A stretch of 64,000 nucleotides of DNA, from NCBI GenBank assembly GCA_018894105.1, contig CM032117.1, forward strand, positions 33,770,501-33,834,500, given 5' to 3'. Source of the DNA: Jacaranda mimosifolia (Eukaryota > Streptophyta > Magnoliopsida > Lamiales > Bignoniaceae). Positions 10,494 to 23,505 of the stretch are shown piece by piece; the first letter of the stretch is position 1, and every line of letters begins with the position of its first letter. The translations under genes and the position numbers were made by a program. The notes beneath the pieces are model-generated. The model ran no database searches. It saw only the letters and a program-made list of their open reading frames with translations, and had not been told where the DNA came from.

Positions 10494-12734
10494 AATGTTA
10501 TGCTTTATTTCGGATTTATTAAATTGATTCATGTGGTGATTAATTCTAGGACTCCAATTCCTTGATTCAATTAATGGATTAAAGATTTTGGAGTTGGTGC
10601 ATGTGGCTCTTTATGTATTGAATTGAAATATGTCAATATGTGCTTCATAATGATTTAGTGATGTTGGCATGAGTTTGATTCAGTTGCTAGATGTTGATTT
10701 GGCATGATATGATGTTAAATGGTAATTTAACATGTTGTTAATTGCTTAAAAGTATTTTAGCAATTTTTGGATCCAATTTGGTTGGATGTCTTGAAGGTGC
10801 TTGAAAAATAGTGATTCTTCATTTAGTTTAATTTTTAAAGCACTTTGAGGATTTTTAGAAATTTGCAAAAATATATGTGGAATAATGTTTTGGAGGTGTT
10901 CAAGAGTTTTGGCATGAAAAAGTGCACGAAACAAGCATAATGTGCCTGTTAGTGCCGCTGGTAGGCTCTCGCCTATCGGCTAACCCCTGGCCGAGCAGCA
11001 GAGATGCTGTGAGCACCCTTGCCCGGTAGGGAAGCGGCCTGCCCACAAGCTGCCAAGGGGACATTTGTCTTGCCGTTTTGGTGCATTTTTGCTTGCTAAA
11101 CTCCTTTTCTCCACACAATTTTGATGCATAAGTGTTATGCAACTCCTCAAACTAATATTGGACATTTTTGCATGCTTTTAAGATCAAATTTAAGTATGCT
11201 CTTTAAGATTGTAATTAGAATGCATAAGTGTTATGCTAAATTTTGCCTATAATTAATTGTTCATCTAATAAGCACTTAATTGATGGATTGAATGCCAAAT
11301 CTAGTTATTGTTCATTTAATTGTTGAATGGATAATGGATGTATAGGAATGAACATGAGCCTTTAATTTGGTTTAATTAAAATTCAATATTGATTGAATGC
11401 GTTATATTAAATGTGATTTGCATGCTTCTTGGTTTTCTAACTTGTAATTGCTATAAGAGTAGAACTCTTAGGTGGTGAGATTTTCTTTATTATTGTAATT
11501 GTTGCAAGGAGGGAAAGGAGGCCAAGAGGATCAAGGAGGCTTGAAGATCCATGAATGTATGGGATATATTCATTAATAGATAGAATCTACTAATTTAATC
11601 AATCCACCTAAATCAACTAAATAGTGCACCTATGGCTCTAAGTGCACTACTTAGTTAAGGTTCATCTCATCCCAACATTAGATGAATGCTAGGTTTATTT
11701 ACTTATTTATGCTCTTTTTTTTATTTTATCTTGTTGATGTCTAGTGATGTATGCTTAGGATGGAGAACCTAAACAAGCAAGGATAAAATGATGAGATCTT
11801 CCAAGCAAAAATCCTTCACTTAGAAGAGTCTAAGTTTAATTAATATTAAGTCAACATAGATAAAATTAAACGTGATTTAATAATCCATGCATTCTACCAA
11901 TAGTTGTGTGACATGAGATGCTACCACAATTATATGTTGGCTAGCAAGTCATGGGACATATTATTCGTGGAAAGCTATGATCACTACCTTAGCATAAGAT
12001 GAGCTTCAATGTAAATTTTCTATGATATTGTCTCACGAGTCGTGGAATGTTCATAGTTGAATTTACAATTAAAGATTGATTGGTATGTTCGACTTAACAG
12101 TTAGCAGTATAGATGTCGCATAAATCTTGGGTTTATGTAAAAAGTGAGTCAAAATGCATCAAGAGTTGCATAGAGATGCAATTGGTAAAATTTACCTACC
12201 TTAGGGTTATAAGTAGATGCCTCACGAGTCATGGGTCTAGGAGTGATGCCTTTGGACCTTGATTCTCAATAGGAAATATGATTTCCTGAATTTCTCATGA
12301 GGGTAAAGAATTTGATAAAATAGTGAAAGCAAAACATGCTTGAAAAATCATAATCATGTTTTTCAAATATCAAAATTCAATCAAATATTTATGTTCTCTT
12401 CTTCACTTTTTTAGATTTTTGAAATCTTCAAATAGCTAAAAATTCACTAAGCATCATTTTAGAAACTAATAAACTAATCGGGCCAAACTACCATGATTGA
12501 CTAAACCTCAAAATCGTTCTAGATTCTAAGAATAGGACATATGCCCTATGTTAAGGTGCTTTGAATCCAATAGGGATTAGTGTAGACAATAGACACATGA
12601 AATGTTTACGAATTGGGTTGAGGATCAACTCCTAAACCATAGTCTCATGATGACATCTATGAATTTCAAAAGTCTCACAAACATATGAAACATGCATCGC
12701 TTCATTGTTTGCAAAAGTTGTATAGCAAACAATG
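10494..12734 (+). other. Long non-coding leader of the copia element
   Basis: About 2.2 kb between the primer site and the first recognisable gag sequence. It contains a GC-rich block at about 10939-11062 and a 17-bp palindromic motif ATGCATAAGTGTTATGC twice (11124-11140 and 11220-11236). A CACGAGTC(A/G)TGG motif occurs at about 12034 and 12223, with a related AGTCATGGG at about 11948. The N-terminal part of gag expected in a copia element is not recognisable here, so part of it was probably deleted or has decayed. No alternative gene seen. Confidence 0.6.
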
Positions 12735-13070
12735 CATAGAAGGATCATGTAGTCAAAGGAGATTTTTAAAGCTAGGATGGCTGAGGGGTTATATGTTGTC
12801 AACTACGGTCTAAAGATGATTGGGCTTATTGAGAAGCTCTTCAACTTCGACGTAGTCATGGACAATGATTTCTATGGGGACTTGATCTTCCTATCCATGA
12901 CAAGTTTATTTGACCAAGATAAGAAGAAATGTTCTTCTTCTAAGAGGAAACAAACATTTTAGGCATCCGGTGGAGTCAAGAAGATAATTGAGGATAGCTA
13001 GGATGTAATTTGTTTCTATTATGGCAAATTAGGTCATTAGAAGCTCAAGTGCAAGAAATGACTTGTAACC
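12735..13070 (+). pseudogene. Copia gag remnant (C-terminal part with zinc knuckle)
   Basis: The frame at 12777-12962 reads LKMIGLIEKLFNFDVVMD followed by a DLIF motif. This matches the copia gag stretch around 'HVLKMIGLIEKLESLDFxMDxELxxDLIL'. After a stop near 12961 the next segment contains CFYYGKLGH, a stop, then KLKCKK, a decayed CCHC knuckle in which the second Cys is Tyr. Gag would form the virus-like particle and bind the element RNA. Its N-terminal two thirds are missing or unrecognisable and stops interrupt the rest, so it is non-functional. Confidence 0.75.
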
Positions 13071-15985
13071 TTGGGGAAGGATAAGTTGTTTATTGAAGTG
13101 CACCTAAGAATAAATTCTTCCTCGTGGGTATTTGATACCGCATGTGGTTCTAATCTTTGTAATTTGTTACAAAGAATAGAAATAAGAATAAATTTTAGTG
13201 ATGGGGATATGATCCTCCACTTTGGCAATGGAGCAAAGAATTGGGGTCAAAGCTGAAGGCATTAGTTGAGTTAGACTTAATAGATTCTAAAAGCTTGTAC
13301 TAAATCCTTATTACTGTGTGCCTTAGTGCTGTTGGTATAATATATAAAGGATTATACATTTTAGATTTTTTACAATCACTAATGCACATTTAGAAAACAA
13401 CAAAATAAAATTAGATAATCGAGAAAATGCATAACTTTGTCATGCTATACTTGGACATATTTCTAGGAATAGGATGAACAAGTTAGTAGTTCTTAAATCA
13501 CTAAATATTAGTAGATTAAAGGATCTACCTACTTGTGAGTCTTATTTAAAAGGAAAAATGACCAAGGCTCCTTTTGTAGGACAAATGAAGGATCCACTAG
13601 TCTTTTGGATTTGATCCATATGGATGTTTATGGTCCACTAAGAGTTAGTGCAATAGAAAGCTAATACTGCTTCATTACCTTCAATGATGATTTCACTCGG
13701 TTCGAACACATGTATCTTATGAAGTACAAGTCCAAAGCTTTTGAAAAGTTCAAAGAGTATAGGAATGAAGTAGAAAAGTAACTAGGACTTAGTATTAAAA
13801 CTCTTCATCGGATTGGGGAGGCGAATACTCATGCACCGAGTTCTTGGATTATCGAAGAGAGAATGGGATTTTCTCACAATGGACTCTACCCAACACACCC
13901 CAACATAATAGGGTAGTCGAGAGGAGAAACCATACATTGTTAGACATGGTACAATCCATGATGAGCTTCAGCGATATCTCTATCTCCTTTTGGGGATACG
14001 CCCTCTACACAACGATGAGGCTACTGAATATAGTACCCTCAAAATTAGTGCCAAAAACACTACATGAGATGTGGTATGACAAATCACCCTCTTATTCTTA
14101 TTTAAGAGTTTGGGGGTCTTCCGCCTATGTTAAGAGACTAGTGGGAAACAAGTTGGATGCGAGATCACCCTTATGTAAGTTTGTGGGATACCCAAAAGAA
14201 TCTTTGGGTTATTACTTCTATGATCCCTCGGAATAGAAAATGTTTGTTTCAAGGAATGCCACCTTTCTAGAAAAGGAGTTTCTATCAGATAGAAAAGGCA
14301 TTATTGTTGAGCTTGATAAAGTTCAAGATGATTATGCTATCCCACAAGTGATAGAAATAAAAGAGCATCCCGAGCCTCGCACATAACTTCTTAGAAGGTT
14401 GGACCGAATTAAGAAGCAACCTAAAAAGTTCAGATTCCTTCATGAGATGGGGCAAATGAATAATGATTTGAGGATTTATGAGGAAGCTATATTGGACATA
14501 GATTCGGGTTGTTGGCTTGAGGCCATGAAATTCAAAATGGACTCAATGTACTCCAACAAAATATAGACTTTGGTAGATCCACCAAAGGGTATAGTACCCA
14601 TTAGCTACAAGTGGATCTATAAGTGTAAGCTTGGAGTCAATGGGAAGGTTTTGACCTTTAAGGAGACACTAGTGGCAAAAGGTTATACTCAAAGACATGG
14701 TATTAACTTCGAAGGAACATTTTCACTAGTTGCCATACCTAAGTCTATAAGGATTATGCTAGCCACAACTACTTACCATGACTATGAAATTTGGCAAATG
14801 GATGTAAAGATCGCTTTTCTCAATGAAAATATTGATAAAGAAATCTATATGGAGCAATCACAAGGCTTCACATTCAAGGCGAGTTATTAAAAGGTTTACA
14901 AACTCCAAAAGTCTATTTATGGACTAAAGCAAGCATTTCGAAGTTGAAACATACATTTTTATGAGATGCTCAAATCATTTGGCTTAATTAAAAATGTGTA
15001 TGAACCGTGTGTGTACAAAAAGGCTAGTAGGAGTTCGATATAGTTTATTGTGCTTTATGTCAATGACATCTTTCTCTTTGGGAATAAGAAAGAGATATTA
15101 GAGTATACTAAAGCATGTTTATCTTTACAATTCTCCATGAAGGATTTGGGAGAAGCATCCTTCATATTAGGAATACAGATCTATAAAGATAGAACAAAGT
15201 GGATGTTGGGGCTTTCCCAATCGATGTATATTGACAAGATACTAAAGAGGTTTAATAAGGAAGAATCCAAGAGAGGGTACCTTATGCCGACGAGGATAGA
15301 AAAATAATGTCCTACATACCTTATGCATCTACCATTGAAAGCATAATGTATGTCGTTTAATGTAATAGACTGGATATAACTCATGCTCTAATTGTTATGA
15401 GCTACTACCAATCCAATCTCGGTGAGAGTCACTGAAAAGCCGTAAAAATAATCCTTAAGTATTAAGAAGAACTAAGGACTTGTTTCTAGTATACAATAAT
15501 AAAGAATTGAAACTCAAAGGATTTTCAAATTCTAGATTCCAGTCCGATGAAGATTACCTCAAATTTACTTCTGAATTTATATTTTACCTCAGTGGTGGCA
15601 CGATGAGTTAGAAGAGTTACAAACAAAACACCACGATCAACTCTACTACAGAGGCAGAATGCATTGCAGCGTCGGATACCGCAAAGAAAGATGTTTGGAT
15701 GAAACACTTTATCCACGAGTTGGATATAGTACCTAGCATGCAAGAGCCAGTAGTTGTCTATTGTGACAATAATGGAGACATTGTGCAAGCAAAGGTTGAG
15801 ATCTCATTAGCGATCCAAACACATTTTGAGGTATTATCACTTGATCTGAGAGATCATTGATAGAGGTGACATTCGAGTGGAGAGAATTATCTCGGAAGAG
15901 AATATAGCAGATCCACTGACTAAGCCCCTAATGCAAAAGATCTTTGAAAGACATCTTGAGAATATGAGCTTAAATGTTATGTAGA
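13071..15985 (+). pseudogene. Copia pol remnant: protease, integrase, reverse transcriptase, RNase H
   Basis: Domains follow in Ty1/copia order across several frames. Protease: SSSWVFDTACGSNLC near 13120-13165, where the usual DTG/DSG catalytic triad reads DTA. Integrase core: DLIHMDVYGPLRV at about 13609, then TPQHNRVVERRN and SFWGYALYTT in the 13844-14236 frame, ending at the conserved VGYPKESLGYYFY block. Reverse transcriptase: KWIYKCKLGVNG and WQMDVKIAFLNENID at 14570-14890, then LYVNDIFLFGNKKEI at 15050, where the catalytic YVDD is YVND. RNase H: STTEAECIAASDTAKKDVWM near 15645, then NIADPLTKPLMQK at 15905. Stops at about 14564, 14888 and 15042 plus frameshifts and at least two catalytic substitutions mean it is dead. 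Confidence 0.93.
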
Positions 15986-15999
15986 ATTAGCTTTAGGGC

Positions 16000-16009
16000 A
16001 AGGGGGAGA
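16000..16009 (+). other. Polypurine tract of the copia element
   Basis: AAGGGGGAGA, separated by one T from the 3' LTR start TGTTGG at 16011. It is the expected plus-strand primer for reverse transcription and fixes the LTR boundary. Confidence 0.92.
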
Positions 16010-16010
16010 T

Positions 16011-16996
16011 TGTTGGAATAGCGCCCCATAGCCAATTAGATTGGCGTATATCATTACTCATTTTCTAATACAAATCTTGATTGGATGATACTCAATAAAA
16101 TGGTCATCTTCACTTATACATTTATGATATTCTTCACATGCATTTGGTTGAAACCCTCAAATCATACATGACTAGGGACATGGTCACACATATGATACTA
16201 ATCATAAAGCAAGTCTCTATGGTCATGATTTTAAATATTTCAAGTCATAGAATCTTATGAGACGAGGCATCTAAGATTCAAACAGACTTACAATAACGAT
16301 GCATACTCTAAGGAGTTGGATGTTGCCCCGTTTCATGGCCAATCTATGTTAGACATAGATGCATGTTAGTAGGTTGTTGTTAGAGAACAAGTTCACTAAA
16401 GACCCGGCCGAAGAATCCACTAGATAGATGGAGTGGCAAGTTCTCCAGCTTAGGCTGGTCCATATAATTAGTCCTTTGATCTAAGGATCCATGGTAACCT
16501 TGTATTTAGGTCCTCATAAGCGGTAATGATTCACCCTCAAATTAATTCATCCAGTTGGTTGGGCTCCATAGGCTTGTCCTAGACATTGACTCTGGAGATT
16601 GAGTGGTCTTCAATTAATAGAGATTAATTAATAGAGTGATTAGTTTAAAAAAGTTTAATCTAATTGAAATATTTTAATATTAAATAAATCACAAAGAGTT
16701 GTAAGCCTATGTCTAATTAATTGGTGAACCTAAAGGGCCACACACAAAAGCCTAGAATACTCTAATTAGATTGGAGAAATTATCTAAGGAGTTAGATAAT
16801 TAGAGTGGTCAAGTTTGGAAGAAGGACTAAGTTGACTAATTGAGAGTTGGTCACAATAGCTTGATTAATTTAAGTGTTAGATTAATCAAATTTGTTTATA
16901 GATTTAAATTAGACCAATAATTTAATTGTTGCCATGTGAGAATTTAATTAGTCAAATTAACTTAAGAGTTACGTTGATTTAATTAACTTAAAGAGT
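16011..16996 (+). repeat. Truncated 3' LTR of the copia element
   Basis: Begins TGTTGGAATAGCGCC and follows the 5' LTR with moderate divergence and some indels; for example the block matching 8760-9170 is much shortened near 16470-16530. Homology stops at 16996 in AACTTAAAGAGT, where a CACTA terminus begins. The remaining portion of the LTR, with the TATA box and U5, is not found elsewhere in the window. Confidence 0.9.
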
Positions 16997-17202
16997 CACT
17001 ACTAGAAAAACTGGAATTTATGACGGAATTTTGTCATAGAATTACTGCTGTAAAAAAAATCCATTGCAAAACTCAAAATGTATTAAAATTTAATTATATA
17101 ACCTTGTGATGGAAAATATCCATCACAAAAAAGAAAAAAAATTAAAATTTTTTTTCTTTTGCTACGAAAGATTTTTCCATCTCAAAAGATGAAAAAAAAA
17201 AA
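16997..17202 (+). mobile_element. CACTA-1 terminal fragment
   Basis: Starts CACTACTAGAAAAACTGG, a typical En/Spm terminus, followed by short subterminal motifs in both orientations (TGACGGAATTTTGTCATAG, GATGGAAAATATCCATCAC). It sits inside the copia 3' LTR and is cut at 17203 by gypsy element A. Only about 206 bp is present. The opposite terminus and any coding part are not found downstream. Its terminus differs from that of CACTA-2, so it is a separate family. Confidence 0.7.
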
Positions 17203-19696
17203 TGTAGCCTAGTCCAGAAGTTACCTACTTCAGGCCGAGATGCTACTCCAATCTAAATTTAATAATTCATAACGAAAATTGCACCTCCAAAACATTTTAA
17301 TAGATCATAGTGACCTAAAACCATTTAGTACCAATTTTCTATCATATCCCATTATACAATAATCTACACTAACACGAACTACAGAACTATAACCTTACAA
17401 TTACATAATACTCACATTAAGTGATTGAAACCAAACTTGACATCCCTAAGGCATCATGACAAGATTGATACATAGATATCATAAACTACCTACTTACAAA
17501 ATGATACCAACTAGATTGGAAACCATTGAAAATAGGATTCACAACATTACTAGCACCAAAATCTTAACAACCCGAATAGGTTCATACTGAGCTGTAAGTT
17601 AACTTACATATTCCAAACTCCATAAATGCATAAACATATAGCACCAATTATAAAAATTTATATACATAACAAGCTTAGGCCTCCAGCTTTCCGATAGATC
17701 CTGTTTGGGAAAGAAATAACAGATAACAGAAGGAGGTAAGTCCTAAGGACTTAGTGAGAGGGAAGTATGACAAATAGACAAGGAAAAACTATGGAAAGTA
17801 AAATTATCAATAAGCGAGAATTCAATAACGAGCATGTCATAATTCGCAACACGAAGTAATGATATAACATAATACATGCTATACCACATTCAACAGAGTG
17901 TTGGCAACTCCATCCTTATTGCTCCAAGAACTGTATATAAACAGTAATATGGAGTACAAGCATAACATAATAGTTTTCCCTTATTACTTCGTCACCCAAG
18001 AACTCGGCTCGGTACCTGAGCACTCGGTTCAGTAGACATGTGGCGTGGCTGGCTGCATGCTAGTTCATTCCACTAGTAGACAGCTACCTCCAACTATCCA
18101 CAAGCCAGGATCTTAAGTGGGTACTAGCTGGGGACCAGCCACCGTCGGTTCATACCTCCCAATCGTCTTTCGAACCTAGCCTAGGCCCAACACACCCATG
18201 ATCTATTCCAGGTTCTCGCATCATTTTGGATGTGTTAATTTAGGCTAGAATATTGCGATTATCTAAATTATTCTAACAAAATCATCACACTATTGTCGCC
18301 ACAGTATTAACGAAAGGTTTATTTGTTTTGAGTTACTCATCATTTCTTAAGTTAATAGTCCAAGCTCATGTATAGTAATTTAACTAAATTGAAAGGAGTT
18401 ATCATTTTCCATTAACAATTAATCCTTGCAATATTACAAAAAGTTAGGCCTACTTTTACACTAATTATCTTAATTTATGATACTTAAGTTTTAACTAAAC
18501 AGCTCAAGCTCACATATCACTATACACAACTTATATATCCAAACATTTTGGCTTGACATTACAAATCTTATCCTAATAGTCCCTATTTACAAGTCGATTG
18601 AATTAGCTCAACTTACATTAATAATCTACTTAATTAATGACAATTATCTCCTAATTAACAATTCAAGTCAAAACATCGCTTATAGACAATTTTTATGTTC
18701 AATCGTATACTTTACAATGGCATATATCATTCCAATAACATATATTTCATATCAAAATTAACTTAATGACTTAACCAGTTTAAATTTAGGAATTAGTTAA
18801 ATCGATCAACCAGACTTTTACCTAATTGACTGGATTTAATGCCAAATCATTGCAAGTTAATATCCCACATGCACTCGAATCGCCGCCCCAATGAAGCTGG
18901 TGGTCGTCGCCAGAGCTTTGCTGTGCACTATTGTCGAAATTGAGTTCTGCTATCACTAAAAGATGTACCTTAATGTGTTGATCAAAAGCCCCCAACAGAT
19001 TGTTTATTCCACAGTGTGTTGCCGGTTAATTGTTAAAAAAATGCTGCTATGCCATTGTCTCGCCGATGTGCCCCGCCGTCTTCGATTCTCTTTCTCTGTT
19101 GGTCAGATCATGAAATTGGAACCTCCATTGCATTCCTCTCATCGAGCCCATCAAAACCCAATAGCTGGTTTTTCTTCTTCATCACTTGATGTCGTAGAAT
19201 GGCCACCTTTGAAACTCACGGCTGTCAAGCTCAAATTCTCGATGCTCTGCCAGTCCGTTTAGGCTGCAAGTGGTACCATTGTGTTCACTGAACTAAGAGG
19301 AGGTGATTATATAGTTCGTTGTGAGCTCCGTTGAAGCTCGTACCGAAGAGAAACTACTAGTGATAGGGAAGAGAGGGTGCATGTGAGAATTAGATAAATA
19401 GGGGCCGAGGTGGGTTTGATATTTATAGGAAATTTCCAAAAACTCAGAATTGACCCCCGAAACTTCTCTCAATTTTCATTTGAACCCCCAGGAGTTTCAG
19501 TCATCTTTCAATGCAACCCTTAATTTGTTTAATGCTTTAGATTGACCCAGTTGACCTATTTTATTTATAATTTGACCCTAAAAATTTTCAAATTCCTAAC
19601 AATTAAGTCTTCCTTATTTGTATTCGAGCCCCATTTTTTAATTTAATTAAAATTATGATTTTTAAATTTAATAATTAAACTTTTAGGGGTGTTACA
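17203..19696 (-). repeat. LTR A1 (3' LTR of gypsy A, 2494 bp)
   Basis: Plus-strand ends are TGTAGC and GGGTGTTACA, so in element direction it starts TGTAACACCCC and ends GCTACA. It shares segments with LTR B, for example the TGGCTGGCTGCATGC and AGCTACCTCCAACTA blocks near 18040-18100. A GC-richer stretch at about 18880-19260 carries a 99-codon open frame (18963-19262), which has counterparts at the same position in the other gypsy LTRs and is probably transcribed leader rather than a gene. Confidence 0.9.
19420..19428 (-). promoter_or_regulatory. TATA box in LTR A1
   Basis: CTATAAATA on the minus strand, about 270 bp downstream of the LTR start in element direction. LTRs B and C have TATA-like motifs at a similar distance (31152-31171, 48712-48721, 54489-54497, about 63335-63344). 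Confidence 0.65.
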
Positions 19697-19714
19697 ATCC
19701 TTTCCCTCTTAAAA
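19697..19714 (-). other. Polypurine tract of gypsy A
   Basis: On the minus strand TTTTAAGAGGGAAAGGAT directly precedes the TGTAACACCCC start of LTR A1. It corresponds to the PPTs at 31543-31560 and 63673-63687 and sets the element's orientation. Confidence 0.85.
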
Positions 19715-22700
19715 GAATCTAGTCTCCAGATTCTCATCTTTGACTAGAAGAGCTTTGATTAATGCTAGCACATATAACACTCTTGTTCCCACATTATCTC
19801 GGTCACATGCTAATCTCTCCCATTATCACCATATACTTCCTTCAATCCCTATTGATATTTATTTTGCCAAGATTTTTACGAACCTCATCTTTATGGTTTT
19901 CCCAACATATCCATTCTTACCAAGGCATGTGGTGTCACCCTATATTTCTAGAATTGACTAATAATTTCATAACCCATGGTTCCGACGTCCATCATTACTT
20001 AAACTTTCTCTTGATTTCCATGATTAAGCTTACAAGAAGTAAATTAAACTATCCCCAAAAATAGTTTTAAACCTCTTTAGTGATCCCATAAAATTACTGA
20101 GTTCTTTATGCTTATAATCTAATTAGGTAAACCTTATACACATTGTTGTATATCATTGTAATACTCGAAAGGTTCTCCAATTCACCTTGATCGAGTACAT
20201 GCTGTTATTCAAGAATCATAAAACTACTATGGCAATAAAGCAATCATTAATACCACAAGTTTATTTTTATAGGATATCTAAGTTAGGGAGCAGCTAAGTT
20301 CAAACTTAACATGCCCGATTTTCATAACAAGTCATACATTTCCATACAGCTAATTACAAATTCACAAAAACTATACATATTAGATACAGTCACGAATGAT
20401 TCATTTGGTGCTCCTTAGATTTCATCTGGGATATAAAGCTAAGAATATGTGGTACTAGACTCTCTTTTGATGTTCAAAAACTTAGATAGAACCTTCAACT
20501 GCCTGTTTTCCTTTATCCTTTGGAGTCATTAGCTTAAGTTCATCAACTTACTTATTCTCGCATGTGTACTTCGCATTTCAAACTTAACATGCCCGATTTT
20601 GATAACAAGTCATACATTTCCATACAGCTAATTACAAATTCACAAAAACTATACATATTAGATACAGTCACGAATGATTCATTTGGTGCTCCTTAGATTT
20701 CATCTGGGATATAAAGCTAAGAATATGTGGTACTAGACTTTCTTTTGATGTTCAAAAACTTAGATAGAACCTTCAACTGCCTGTTTTCCTTTATCCTTTG
20801 GAGTCATTAGCTTAAGTTCATCAACTTACTTATTCTCGCATGTGTACTTCGCATTTCAACTTATTTTTGGGGTCAATCACCAGTTTTTACATCTAAATAA
20901 ATATTTCCCATCCTTGTAATACTTATATATATCCTTCATCCATTTCACCAACCTTTAAATATGCTAACTTGTCCTTGGGGCTCAAAGTGTTTGTCAACCT
21001 AAATTGTACCCAAACCATATCTATTGATACATTTATATTCCTTAAGAATTTCTCTTTCTCCATCCTTGGGTGGCATCTCTATTTCATTAAAGTAATCACT
21101 CTCTCATCGACAATTGTCCTTTTCAAGGTATAGGCTTATTTGACATTTCCTTAGGTTTCTTAAAGAAAGGTAAAAAGAGCACCTGATTGATTCTCTCTCT
21201 AAATCTTGAAACTCCTTCTTTTGTTCAAATCAATAATCTTTCTTAGTTGATTTCACTAGCGAACCTACTATTTTGGGAGAGGACCTGGATACACCTTTAG
21301 CATCAATTGGATGAACCCAAGAAACTGTTGTACCTTTGATACATTTTCTGGCCATATTCGGTTGCCTATAGCCTTAATTCTGATAAAATCAACCCCTAAT
21401 GTTCGTGATGTCAAACACATATGTAGTATGGTTCATTCCTCAATTCTAAGTAATTTAAAGACTTCGACAAGATCTTTGTAAACCAATCTCAACAATATTA
21501 TCTTAATTCATAATGTTTGTACTACAAGAAAAAGGCAGTTCTTGGCCCACCTTCTCCTTAAGTTTCCCATTCTATAGTATCATTTCCTTAACTTTGATTT
21601 TAAAAAAACCCCAAACACATGCATTGGATTAAATAGTATATGAGGAAAAAGACATCCCAATTCTCAAACTCGATGAGCTTCGTCGAGCTCTTACTATTAT
21701 TCTACCAATCCTTATCAGTGATGTAAGATCCTTCCCAAAAGTAAGTAAGTAGATATTCAATTCCTTTGTTCATCAAGTTTACTTGATACTCTAATTTTCT
21801 CATCATTTCTTAATTCATACCCCTATGTTTTACTTATCTGATCTTTTAGTAATTGAGGGGTAAAACTCTAAAAATTCCTCGAGGCTATCCTTCGTATGGT
21901 TTCTATTATATTTCCAAGATTACTAATCCAATTCGCTCATCAATAGGGTATAAGGTCCATCCTCCCACTGCAATAATTTTTATGCCACAAGTGTTCCTAT
22001 TTTTGAATCTAGTAGCGGGGGAAAAATAAGGTCTAACATCATCTTCAGTTCTTCCTATAAGATATTTCTAATTAAAGTGTCTTTTTGCGATTTTTGAGTG
22101 TATTAGTTCCATTGATTGATGACCATCCACCATGATTTAGTCGACAGAGGATCACATTCACGTTTGAGGATGTTTTGGAAATGTCATTTTATGCCGTATT
22201 GTGATTTCGGCCTTATTGGACAAGTCCGAGTTCGATTAGCCAATAACGTTCACCTTAAATATTAATAATATCAGAATGGTTGTTGTCTTCTAGATAATAT
22301 AGGATATCTAAACGCAAGCTGAGATCCCTTAAAACTCAATCAACATATATGATCCCTTAATTCAATCGACCTAGCTGACGTTTGATTTATAATGGGTAAA
22401 ACTTACTAAATCTAGTATATCATTGTTATAACCAAACGCTCACCATATTCCACTTGCTTGGCTAAACTAGTTACTCATATGCATATATGCGCCTAACCAT
22501 TTCTCTAATTGGCATACCTCATGATTCTTTAGTTTCCCTTGCCAATACTAGGGTGCGTATTCCCATTTCAAGTGCTGGTCCCATTCTCATTAGCACTTTC
22601 TATATCCTCAAATTAGGGAATTGCATTCCATTATGACACTGATCTCTATCCTCTACCCACATTCCTACTTGTCATGATAATAACAACTTCTTCTTCGTCT

Positions 22701-23500
22701 TTCCTATTTATTCTTCCAACTCTAGTTTAGTTGATTCCCTAGCTTTTATCTATTATTTCCTATATTCCAAAATTGGTTATGCCTGTTTCTCTTCAAATTT
22801 TTAATGTGATTCCTCCTAACTCCATTATTGCCGATGACCATTCCCTAGACAACTATATCGTTTAAGTCACACCATACAAATTCATCAAATATTAACCTAT
22901 CCATATGAACTTTTAAATCATCATATGCAACTCTGTTTAGGAGAATTCTCAACTTATAAATCTAAAATCTCACAAAACACATCTAAACGTGAAATATTTC
23001 TTCAAATTTTACCTTTTTGAAATTCAAAGAGTCTCGTGCTTGACATCTCTAGATTACTGGATCATACACTAGTCGTCCTGGAAACATATCTTTTCATTAT
23101 TGATTATTTTCTTAATTTCCCTAGCCCATAGTCTCAAATTCCTATCATTATTCCCCTTGCCAATATAAACATACCATTTAGATTTCAATTGTACACATAG
23201 GTTAAACATCACTCATCCTTAATAATCATTCATTCATTTCCCAAATACACTATTACCTGCAATAATCCTTTGCTTATCAGATACAACTTCAACAAATGTT
23301 TCTTGCACTATGTTGATTCTCAAAGTAACTCTTTTCACACTGAATACAATTTTTCCCAACATAGTCACCCACTCATCAAATTCAACCTTCATAGATATTG
23401 TTCACATAACGCCACAATTCTAAACTGCATCATCCTCATCGATAACTATATGTTCATAGGCTTGACATACCAAAAGTAAGAGGTTATACACTGGTTGGCC
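19715..23500 (-). other. Interior of gypsy A, no recognised coding domain
   Basis: About 3.8 kb AT-rich interior. I found no integrase, reverse transcriptase, protease or zinc-knuckle motif in any frame, and the longest open frames (about 100 codons at 19762-20064) resemble nothing known to me. The first few hundred bases resemble 63690-64000 of the family C element, so it belongs to the same broad group. A 278-bp tandem duplication lies at 20301-20858. The left TSD copy of the solo LTR (ATACC) follows at 23501-23505. Confidence 0.6.
20301..20858. repeat. 278-bp near-perfect tandem duplication
   Basis: Copy 1 is 20301-20578 and copy 2 is 20579-20858, both starting CAAACTTAACATGCCCGATTTT. By eye only two differences are visible: TTTTCATAAC versus TTTTGATAAC, and GACTCTCTTT versus GACTTTCTTT. 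It is far younger than the surrounding decayed sequence. An assembly artefact cannot be excluded. Confidence 0.93.
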
Positions 23501-23505
23501 ATACC

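Larger units (their letters stand above)
8287..16996 (+). mobile_element. Ty1/copia retrotransposon, 3' LTR truncated by CACTA-1
   Basis: 5' LTR 8287-10478, initiator-Met tRNA primer site 10481-10493, leader, gag-pol remnant 12735-15985 in copia order (protease, integrase, reverse transcriptase, RNase H), polypurine tract 16000-16009, and a 3' LTR from 16011 interrupted at 16996. The copia order, with integrase before reverse transcriptase, is plain. Many stops and frameshifts show it cannot transpose on its own. The right target duplication cannot be checked because the 3' LTR end is not in place. The same LTR family occurs twice more as solo LTRs at 23506 and 25976. Confidence 0.92.

Noticed and set aside
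10900..11165. Overlapping minus-strand frames in the GC-rich leader block
   Set aside because: Open only because of local GC content; they lie within the copia leader and resemble nothing known.
21529..21550. TACTACAAGAAAAAGG, resembling a CACTA terminus inside gypsy A
   Set aside because: No subterminal repeats follow, no matching opposite end, and no break in the surrounding sequence that I can show. Probably chance.
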